From JANMGV01 sp037440405 (lineage in GTDB: Bacteria; Planctomycetota; Planctomycetia; Pirellulales; Pirellulaceae), in the NCBI GenBank assembly GCA_037440405.1, contig JBBIUE010000032.1, forward strand, positions 1-50,783: a stretch of DNA of 50,783 bases, given 5' to 3'. The notes beneath the pieces were generated by a model that was not told where the DNA came from, ran no database searches, and was given only the letters and a program-made list of their open reading frames with translations. This document shows positions 44,194 through 50,783 of the stretch, piece by piece. The translations under genes and the position numbers were made by a program. How positions within the stretch are numbered: the stretch's first letter is position 1; every line of letters starts with the position of its first letter.

Positions 44194-45114
44194 ATGTCGA
44201 TGTTGCTTGGCTCACTGACCGCAGAAGAACGCGAGAAATTTGTCCGCTTGCAGTGGATTGCCAATCAGGCCATGGAAGGATTAACTTCCGGCATTCATCG
44301 CTCGCCCCATCTTGGCTTCAGCATCGAATTCAAAGAGCACCGAGCCTACGTTCCCGGTGATGACTTGCGATCCGTCGATTGGAAACTATTCGGCAAGACC
44401 GATCGGCTCTACATCCGACAATTCGAGGACGAAACCAATCTACGAGTCCATCTGCTGCTCGATCAAAGTGGCTCGATGCGTTACGGCGTGAAATCGACTC
44501 GCGGCGAGAAGACGCCATCATCGAGTGGTAAGCATGAATACGCTGTACAATTTGCGGCTTGTCTGGCCTATCTTTTTGTCCGTCAGCATGATGCCGTCGG
44601 ACTCGCACTTTTCGACCAACAGCTTCGGGGATATCTGCCTCCACGAAGTCGACCGAATCACCTTCAGCACGTTTTAGCGATGCTGGTCCAGTCGCACTGC
44701 GGAGGCGAGACCGATCTCTCATCGGTTCTCGATGAACTGGCTTCCAAGATTCGTCGACGCGGCGTGGTAATCGTATTGTCGGACGGATTTGATAAACCCG
44801 AATCCCTTGTTCGCTCACTTACGAATTTGCGGGCCAAGCACAATGAAGTCGTGTTGATTCAGATCCTCCATCCGGACGAGCTCACGTTTCCGTTTCGAGG
44901 CCGTACGCAATTCGAGTCGCTCGAAATCGCTGGTGAGTCGCGTTTGCTGGACGCTGTTGCGATTCGCGCCTCCTACCTCCGTCGCCTGGAGGCGTTTCAG
45001 CAACAATTGGCTGACGGTTGTCAACGGAATCGTATTCGCCGAATCACATGCACGACAGACCAACCGCCGTCGGCTGTGCTAGCGACTCTCCTTGAGCAGC
45101 GGGAGGCGCATTAG
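44194..45114 (+). CDS. DUF58 domain protein with VWA-like fold
   Basis: About 306 residues. The DUF58 core includes GIHRSPHLGFSIEFKEHRAY, VPGDDLRSVDWKLFGKTDRLYIRQFEDE and LLLDQSGSMRYG, the last giving the DxSGS start of a metal-ion-dependent adhesion site. The chain continues with GGETDLSSVLDELA and VVIVLSDGFDKPE, so a full VWA-like site is present. ATG 44194 is used; TTG 44188 and ATG 44200 are nearby alternatives. It follows MoxR by about 80 bases and overlaps the next gene by one base. Expected to sit at the cytoplasmic side and be acted on by the MoxR ATPase. Confidence 0.93.
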   Translation: MSMLLGSLTAEEREKFVRLQWIANQAMEGLTSGIHRSPHLGFSIEFKEHRAYVPGDDLRSVDWKLFGKTDRLYIRQFEDETNLRVHLLLDQSGSMRYGVKSTRGEKTPSSSGKHEYAVQFAACLAYLFVRQHDAVGLALFDQQLRGYLPPRSRPNHLQHVLAMLVQSHCGGETDLSSVLDELASKIRRRGVVIVLSDGFDKPESLVRSLTNLRAKHNEVVLIQILHPDELTFPFRGRTQFESLEIAGESRLLDAVAIRASYLRRLEAFQQQLADGCQRNRIRRITCTTDQPPSAVLATLLEQREAH

Positions 45115-47144
45115 TGGGTTTCGTCAACGCCATCTTGTTGTTCGGTTCTGCTGCGGCAGCGATCCCATTGATTCTCCATCTTTTGAATCGATCTCGATTT
45201 CAAAAGATCGAATGGGGAGCCATGCACCTGCTCGAAGATATCGATCTGAAAAACTCAAAGCGATTGGAATGGCAGTCGCTCTTGCTCTTGTTGATCCGCG
45301 TCGCCATTCCGGTCGTCTTGGCCCTCTGTATGGCACGCCCCATCTTGACCGCGATGAAACTCGGAGGCGATAGCCGCGCGAGCGTTGCTTTTCTTTTGGA
45401 CAATAGCTTTTCGATGCAAGCCTCGTCTCTCGCTTCGCAGCGTGAACAATCGAATTTTGAGACTGCGAAGCAAAGGATTGATGCTGCCGTTGACCATTGG
45501 GGACGCGGGGCGGAATTCAGCATCCTTCCGCTCGCCCCATACTCTGGCCAATCGGATTTCACTCCGAACGTTGATTCGAGAACACTTCGAAAGCAGCTTT
45601 CGGAATTGCTCATGGTCCCGGGCCGGGCAGCACCAGGGCTGGCCATCCAGCATGCCAAATCTGCTCTCGATGCATCGAGTCTGACAGCTCGCCAAATCGT
45701 TGTACTGAGCGACTTTCAGCTCTCTGACTGGCGTTCTGAATCACTGGCGACTGAAATGAACAAACTTCAGTCATCGATCGCAATTGCCTGGATGCCGTTG
45801 CAACCTCGTTCGACCGACAACATCGAAGTTACGATCGACGCGAACTACTCGGAGATTGTGGGACAAGGAGAGCCGTTCGAAGTCCGCGTGATGCTGCGGA
45901 ACTGGGGAACCAGGGCCAGAACCAACCTTCCCGTCACGCTCTCTGTCGACCAAGTGCCAGTCGCCCAAAAACAGGTAGATGTCGCGGCCGATGGTACTAG
46001 CCAACTTTCCTTTGCTTTTTCAATCCAGGAACCGGGGCAGCACATCGTGACCGCCCGAATCCATGATACATCGACCCTAATTTTTGATGATGTCGCGGAA
46101 CTACCGGTTCGGGTTCTGGATGCTCACCGAATCCTAGTGGTCCGAGATCGGCTGGAAGATAGCCGCTATCTTGAAACCGCACTGCAGGCGACCCAGCTTG
46201 GGGCGTCCGAGTCTTGGCTCCAAGTAACCCGCAAACGTTCGAATGAGCTGAATGAATCGATCATCGGATCAGCGAACTTGATCTTTCTTGTCAACGTGCC
46301 AACGCTTTCGGATGACTCTTGGCGGTTGATCACGCGCCAGGTAGAACAAGGATCGAGCCTGATCATCATTCCAGGCGAGCAATGCGACTTTCGCTGGTAC
46401 AACCAACAGACCATCAACTTGGAAAGGGGTTGTCTATCGGCGGCATTCAATCAGGTCTCTGATTCAAATGCCTCCAATGCATCGACGCTAGATCGACGTC
46501 CGATCGGATTCACTCGGCCACCCTACCTTCATCCGATCTTTGCTCTATTCAATCAGCTGAACCAAGGTCGGCTGGACCAAGTGGTCATCCATCAGTGGTA
46601 TCACTTGGAACCGGTCCATGGAAATCCATTGCCGGGTGATGTCGCTCAGTCCGAATCGCGAGCGAAACGCAACGAACCATCGATGTTACGTCCGGTGCGA
46701 GCATCTGTGTCAACAGCTTTTGGAGACATCGTGATGTCGATGAATAACGGAGAACCTTGGATGGTTTTGGGAGACTTTGGAAAGGGACGCATTTTCCAAC
46801 TTGCGACGCCGCTCGATGCGACTGCGAGCAACCTCCCCCTGCGTTCGGTTTTCGTTCCATGGATACACCGTCTGGTTTGCTACAGCCTGGCTGGCCCGTT
46901 CGAGGAGCGACCGCAGCAACATCCTTCGGAATCCGAACCGCGATTCCTATCGGCGGTTGAGCTTGAACGACTTGCAACCGACTGCGGGGCGGAAGTTTAT
47001 TCGAGCATCGATGATTACGCGAAGTCCGTCCATCTTCAACGCGATGGATATGAGATTTGGAAATGGTTCTTGGTCGCGCTGTTGGTGTTGCTGATCGGTG
47101 AGGTCTGGTACCAGCGTTGGCTGAGCTTGCGAGGTCGCGAATGA
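45114..47144 (+). CDS. BatA-like membrane protein with VWA-type domain
   Basis: Protein of 676 residues starting at GTG 45114, which shares its first base with the DUF58 stop codon. The N-terminal BatA membrane module is clear: a first helix, then IPLILHLLNRSRFQKIEWGAMHLL, then a second helix (LLLLLIRVAIPVVLALCMARP). A VWA-like domain follows with VAFLLDNSFSMQAS, then a long extracytoplasmic beta-rich region (CARDB-like, around 230-320) and a glutamine-amidotransferase-like segment (SLIIIPGEQCDFRWY). A last membrane helix is at about 646-668. Its stop overlaps the next ATG by four bases. Probably part of a membrane complex with the next gene. Confidence 0.9.
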   Translation: MGFVNAILLFGSAAAAIPLILHLLNRSRFQKIEWGAMHLLEDIDLKNSKRLEWQSLLLLLIRVAIPVVLALCMARPILTAMKLGGDSRASVAFLLDNSFSMQASSLASQREQSNFETAKQRIDAAVDHWGRGAEFSILPLAPYSGQSDFTPNVDSRTLRKQLSELLMVPGRAAPGLAIQHAKSALDASSLTARQIVVLSDFQLSDWRSESLATEMNKLQSSIAIAWMPLQPRSTDNIEVTIDANYSEIVGQGEPFEVRVMLRNWGTRARTNLPVTLSVDQVPVAQKQVDVAADGTSQLSFAFSIQEPGQHIVTARIHDTSTLIFDDVAELPVRVLDAHRILVVRDRLEDSRYLETALQATQLGASESWLQVTRKRSNELNESIIGSANLIFLVNVPTLSDDSWRLITRQVEQGSSLIIIPGEQCDFRWYNQQTINLERGCLSAAFNQVSDSNASNASTLDRRPIGFTRPPYLHPIFALFNQLNQGRLDQVVIHQWYHLEPVHGNPLPGDVAQSESRAKRNEPSMLRPVRASVSTAFGDIVMSMNNGEPWMVLGDFGKGRIFQLATPLDATASNLPLRSVFVPWIHRLVCYSLAGPFEERPQQHPSESEPRFLSAVELERLATDCGAEVYSSIDDYAKSVHLQRDGYEIWKWFLVALLVLLIGEVWYQRWLSLRGRE

Positions 47145-49603
47145 TCGAAGTGATATCCAACGCGTTGGGGACGACGTTGATCGTGCTGCTGGCAGTTGCG
47201 CTGTCCGTTGCGACTTGGCACCTCTACCGGCAAGAACTCATGAACTCCGGGCGGTCCTACGCTTGGCTCCTGCCATGGTTGCGAGGAGGAGCGATCGCTG
47301 CTGTTGTCCTCATGCTCATGCAACCGGCTCTTCGCTATCGGCGTACAAGCGGCGAACTAGGACGCATCCAGATCGTCTTGGACGCATCGCAGAGCATGGA
47401 ACTACCGAAGCTGGACGCTGGCCGCGATCTGCCGCGATTCTCTCGCGCGGTCCAGTATTTCGCTGTCGGTCGAGATCCGCTGCTATCACCCTTGTCCAAG
47501 CGGCACGAAATCCGCTTTTCCTACTGGAATGGCTCCTTGACGAAACTTTGGGAATCCAATGCCCGAAGACAGGATGACTTGCCGGTGCGCCCCGAAGATT
47601 GGAGTCCCTCTCAGTACGGCTCGACCACGAATTTGAGTGAGGCCTTGCGATCGATCTCCGCAAGTACTGAAGAAAATATCCTCGAAAACATCGAGCCCGA
47701 AGGAAAACGGAGCACAGACTGGAAAGAGGCAAGTCCTCAAGCATCACGTCGCAGCGAGCGGGGACTCCCTCCTGTCCAACTCATGAGCCCGATCGTGCTG
47801 ATTTCTGATGGCAAACACAATGCTGGTCCTACCCCTCTCGATGTCGCCGAACAACTTAAAAAATTCGGAAAACCAGTCTTTGCAATCGCGATGGGGAGTG
47901 AAACGGCCCCCACCGATCTCGCCTTGATTGCTGTCGACGCTCCCCAGTCACTGCTTCGAACGGATACCCTGCGAGGAACGATTCGGCTCCGAACTAGTTT
48001 GCCCGTCGGCACTACCTGCCGAGCTCGAATCGAGTATCAAGGTCGAGAAGTTTGGCTTGAACATTTCGCCACGTCGTCGGATCGCGTGCAGTCAGTCGAC
48101 TTCGCAGTCGATCTGAAGGATCTGATCCCTGAAGATCGTTCGTCCATGCTCGAGACCCTCAAGCTGAATCGCATTCCGCTCGATTTAGTTGCTCAAGTTC
48201 TCGTTGATGGTGAACTCGATGGCGTCGATGCGGTTGCTGAAGCAACCTTGGAGAACAATACGAAAAGCTTTCGAGTTTCTGCGACAGCTCGGCGGCAGAA
48301 AGTACTCCTTCTCGACAGTGAAAGTCGCTGGGAGTTCCGCTACTTGCGAAATGCGCTGGAGCGAGACCCCAATTGGGAAGTCGACTCATTTCTGATTCTT
48401 AGCAATGGCGATAAGAGGTGGTTCGGCCAGACATCTTCTTCAGCGTCCTTCCCTTCGACGTTTGAAGACTGGTTGAAGTACGATCTGGTGTTCCTCGGTG
48501 ATTTGGCGCGTGGATCGCTCGACGCTCGCTCGCAAGAGTGGCTAAAGCGAACTGTCGAGCAAGGTGGGTGCGGGCTCGTGATTATCGATGGATTGCAGTC
48601 CGCTTGGAGCCAGTCTGAATTCTTAGAATTGGCAACCATGCTTCCCGTCGCAGTAAAGTCGGAAGGACAAGAGCGAGGTCCGTTCGCCGTCAAGCTCAGC
48701 GATGCAGGCGATCGTCTCGCCGCGTTCCAGCTAGGGAAAGAAGCCAATGTAGGCTTGAACACCGATTCAGTCTGGAAATCACTACCAGAACTGCAAGGAG
48801 CGAAACGGGTCGAAGCACTTGCTGGCAGTGAGGTGCTCGTGGGACTCACGCGTTCACTGGAAGCGAACTCGACGGAATCGTCAATGCTTCCTTTTGCGGT
48901 CACTCGTTTGTTCGGTGCAGGTCGAGTTCTCTACTTCAGCTCCGATGAAACGTGGCGTTGGCGATATCGCGTCGCCGATCAATATCATCAACAGTTCTGG
49001 AATCAAGTCGCCCGATGGGTGATGCGCTATCCGTATGCCGTCGAATCCGAGTTTGCTTTGTTGGATGTACGACACTCCGAGTATGCTTTGGGCGAACCTG
49101 TCGAAGTGCGTGCCAAGCTCCGCGATAGCGATGGAAATGCGCTCCATTCGGAGTGGGTGAACGCTGTTCTGGAAAACGTGGAGCATCAAGGCCAGGAGGT
49201 CGGGGCCCTAACATTGAGACCCGATCCCAATCTGCCTGGCGTTTATCACGGCGAATTCGCGCAACTCTCGTCTGGCGACTATACGGTTCGGATTCAGGCC
49301 GCCGGAATGCCGAAGGACGCACTTCCAGCGAACGTCTCGTTCTCCGTAGCGGCCCCCGCGAGTGACGAATTGCTTGACCTTTCTTGCGATCGCGAACTGC
49401 TTCGTCAAATTGCTGATCGCTCGGGCGGAGCATTCCTTGATGAGTCTGAGATTGAGCGATTGCCTGAGCTGCTGGAGGTCTTCAGCCAAGGTAGAATCGA
49501 GAATGTCAAGCTAACTATCTGGAGCAGCTACTACTGGTTTGTGCCGATCGTGTGTTTCCTCGGTGCGGAATGGTGGCTGAGAAAGCGAGTGGGGCTTCCA
49601 TGA
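47141..49603 (+). CDS. Large membrane-anchored VWA protein of the MoxR operon
   Basis: Protein of 820 residues from ATG 47141 (ATGA overlap with the previous stop); an in-frame upstream start at 47117 is less likely. Two N-terminal helices (about 5-25 and 42-62) are followed by a VWA domain with complete metal site: IVLDASQSMEL, GSTTNLSEAL and IVLISDGKHNAGP. Then comes a beta-rich region, a class I glutamine-amidotransferase-like fold with LVFLGDLARG and GCGLVIIDGLQS, and another Ig-like region (VEVRAKLRDSDGNAL). It ends with a membrane helix (YYWFVPIVCFLGAEWWL). The mixture resembles the planctomycete and bacteroidete aerotolerance-type operons. Its precise role is unknown. It overlaps the next gene by four bases. 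Confidence 0.9.
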   Translation: MIEVISNALGTTLIVLLAVALSVATWHLYRQELMNSGRSYAWLLPWLRGGAIAAVVLMLMQPALRYRRTSGELGRIQIVLDASQSMELPKLDAGRDLPRFSRAVQYFAVGRDPLLSPLSKRHEIRFSYWNGSLTKLWESNARRQDDLPVRPEDWSPSQYGSTTNLSEALRSISASTEENILENIEPEGKRSTDWKEASPQASRRSERGLPPVQLMSPIVLISDGKHNAGPTPLDVAEQLKKFGKPVFAIAMGSETAPTDLALIAVDAPQSLLRTDTLRGTIRLRTSLPVGTTCRARIEYQGREVWLEHFATSSDRVQSVDFAVDLKDLIPEDRSSMLETLKLNRIPLDLVAQVLVDGELDGVDAVAEATLENNTKSFRVSATARRQKVLLLDSESRWEFRYLRNALERDPNWEVDSFLILSNGDKRWFGQTSSSASFPSTFEDWLKYDLVFLGDLARGSLDARSQEWLKRTVEQGGCGLVIIDGLQSAWSQSEFLELATMLPVAVKSEGQERGPFAVKLSDAGDRLAAFQLGKEANVGLNTDSVWKSLPELQGAKRVEALAGSEVLVGLTRSLEANSTESSMLPFAVTRLFGAGRVLYFSSDETWRWRYRVADQYHQQFWNQVARWVMRYPYAVESEFALLDVRHSEYALGEPVEVRAKLRDSDGNALHSEWVNAVLENVEHQGQEVGALTLRPDPNLPGVYHGEFAQLSSGDYTVRIQAAGMPKDALPANVSFSVAAPASDELLDLSCDRELLRQIADRSGGAFLDESEIERLPELLEVFSQGRIENVKLTIWSSYYWFVPIVCFLGAEWWLRKRVGLP

Positions 49604-50783
49604 GCGTGAATGGGTCTTCACCTTTTTTCGAATCGATACGCGAGAAGTTGCTGATCCTGCGAGCAAGGCAGCGACGCTTGATCGCCGTCGGTGCATTCGG
49701 GCACGCGATCGCAGGACTGGTCGCGTTGACCCTCTCGGCCTGTTTTGTCGAGTCGTTACTTCCTAGTAACGACCAACTGAGATGGATGCTCAGCTTCGCA
49801 TTCTACAGCTTGGCTGCGGTCATCCTTTTCATAGCGATGAAACCTTTACTGCGGAGATCCACGATGGAACAGACCGCAGTCGAGGTCGAGCGTCGCGTTC
49901 CAGAAGTCCGCGAACAACTCCTCGCAACCGTAGAACTTGCCGCCGCACCGGATAGCAATCCTGCCATATCACGGGCATTTTGCCAAGCGTTGGAGCAACA
50001 CGTCGTTGCATTACTCGATCGCGTTGACCATAGCACCGTCTTTCCGGTCAACTCGGTACGGCGACCGTTGGCTGCCGGGTCGGTCATGCTGGCGTTTTGG
50101 TTCGTGGTCAGCTTGTTTCCGGAATCACATCTGTGGCAGCGACTGGGAAACGTCATGCTGCCGACGAGCGGAATCTACAACATTGCGAAAGGGCAAATCA
50201 TCGTTCTTCGGCCCCGGCCCCCAGAAACGACGGTCCCAGATCAAGAAGTGATGATCATAGAAGCAGCATGGAGCGAAACCATGCAGAATGGCCCCACATT
50301 GCAGCTCGAAGTTCGTGAGTCAGTGGCTCCTAAAGCATCCAGAGTTCAAGCGATGACACGGCGAGAGGACGCGAGCGATCCGTCGCGCGATTCACCTGCC
50401 TACATTGCCCAATGGCCCGTGGAGGACCGGGATTTCGAGTTTCGCATTCTCGGCGGTAGCGAACGCACGCCCTGGTACAAAGTCTCTGTCCTTCCGAGAC
50501 CCAGGATTGAAGGGTATCGCAAGGTGCTGATCGCACCCGAGTATGCCGGTTCTACACCCAAAGAAATCGAGGAACCGCATGGCAACATCGACGCCATCGT
50601 CGGAAGTACTGCTCGCATCGCAATCAAGACGAACGTTCCTCTGAGTCGGGCTGAAATCCGATATAAAACGGCAAAATCGAATCCATCCTCCTTGGCCGCT
50701 TCCTTGAACGACGCTGGCGATGGAACTTGGTTTTACGAAATGCCGATCGAAGAAGATGCTTCCTACCAAATTCACCTTTGGGC
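49600..50783 (+). CDS. DUF4175-like membrane protein (runs off window)
   Basis: Partial; the frame is open from ATG 49600 to the window end (394 codons so far). Its ATG overlaps the previous stop (ATGA). Three hydrophobic segments occur: residues about 28-48 (VGAFGHAIAGLVALTLSACF), 60-78 (MLSFAFYSLAAVILFIAM) and 165-180 (MLAFWFVVSLFPESHLW). Between them is a basic, helical segment (RQRRLIAV; VEVERRVPEVREQLLATVELA). After these the chain is extracytoplasmic and beta-rich (KGQIIVLRPRPPETTVPDQEVM). This pattern matches DUF4175 family proteins, which sit last in MoxR operons. It likely continues with a long coiled-coil or Q-rich tail beyond the window, but that cannot be seen. Confidence 0.8.
   Translation, partial: MSVNGSSPFFESIREKLLILRARQRRLIAVGAFGHAIAGLVALTLSACFVESLLPSNDQLRWMLSFAFYSLAAVILFIAMKPLLRRSTMEQTAVEVERRVPEVREQLLATVELAAAPDSNPAISRAFCQALEQHVVALLDRVDHSTVFPVNSVRRPLAAGSVMLAFWFVVSLFPESHLWQRLGNVMLPTSGIYNIAKGQIIVLRPRPPETTVPDQEVMIIEAAWSETMQNGPTLQLEVRESVAPKASRVQAMTRREDASDPSRDSPAYIAQWPVEDRDFEFRILGGSERTPWYKVSVLPRPRIEGYRKVLIAPEYAGSTPKEIEEPHGNIDAIVGSTARIAIKTNVPLSRAEIRYKTAKSNPSSLAASLNDAGDGTWFYEMPIEEDASYQIHLW

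Overview
The window looks like a chromosomal segment of a planctomycete, most likely a Pirellulaceae-type (Rhodopirellula-like) bacterium. The markers are a DUF1549 cytochrome-type protein, a LEPR-XLL leader on a giant ELWxxDGT-repeat protein, DUF1080 and ThuA-like domains fused in one secreted protein, a BlaI/M56 regulator pair without a beta-lactamase, and a MoxR/DUF58/BatA/VWA/DUF4175-like operon. Gene density is moderate, both strands are used, and several gene-poor gaps contain decayed sequence. I see no phage, plasmid, CRISPR array or rRNA. One tRNA gene, tRNA-Ala(CGC), is present.

Layout. 1-1.7 kb: 3'-shortened DUF1549 protein (-). 1.8-2.5 kb: YdeI-family protein (+), facing a Prc-type tail-specific protease (-, 2.6-4.7 kb) across a strong hairpin. 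4.9-8.1 kb: cell-surface-type ELWxxDGT repeat protein (-) whose LEPR-XLL leader is separated from the body by one extra G in a G6 run. 8.4-10.9 kb: catalase-peroxidase with an export leader (-). 10.9-12.8 kb: gene-poor, with tRNA-Ala and a decayed transposase. 12.8-15.8 kb: BlaI repressor and M56 protease-sensor, with a promoter carrying two inverted-repeat operators. 16.2-18.0 kb: DUF1080-ThuA fusion (-). 18.2-19.8 kb: small lipoprotein-like gene and an exported polyglutamine-containing protein. 20.0-24.1 kb: 1364-residue protein of unknown function (-). 24.3-25.4 kb: Gfo/Idh/MocA oxidoreductase. 25.4-26.7 kb: gene-poor, with one small membrane protein and a broken small ORF.

26.7-34.0 kb is a tight co-directional cassette: PQQ-like beta-propeller protein, family 2 glycosyltransferase, SAM methyltransferase, glutamine-hydrolysing asparagine synthase, GT-C-like membrane protein and class IV aminotransferase, closed by a hairpin. 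It looks like an envelope glycan or lipid-linked sugar pathway with an amide- or amine-forming branch. 34.1-35.4 kb: exported protein of unknown function. 35.5-36.3 kb: SDR oxidoreductase (-). 36.5-41.0 kb: ABC ATPase plus a permease fused to an M1-type peptidase domain (-). 41.5-42.6 kb: LOG-family protein (-). 43.1 kb to the end: MoxR ATPase, DUF58, BatA-like, VWA and DUF4175-like genes with 1-4 base overlaps from DUF58 onward; the last gene runs off the window.

The most interesting items are the homopolymer frameshift in the giant surface protein, the BlaI/M56 switch with a non-penicillin-binding sensor region and doubled operators, the glycan cassette ending in AsnB and a PLP enzyme, the exported catalase-peroxidase, and the large orphan protein.
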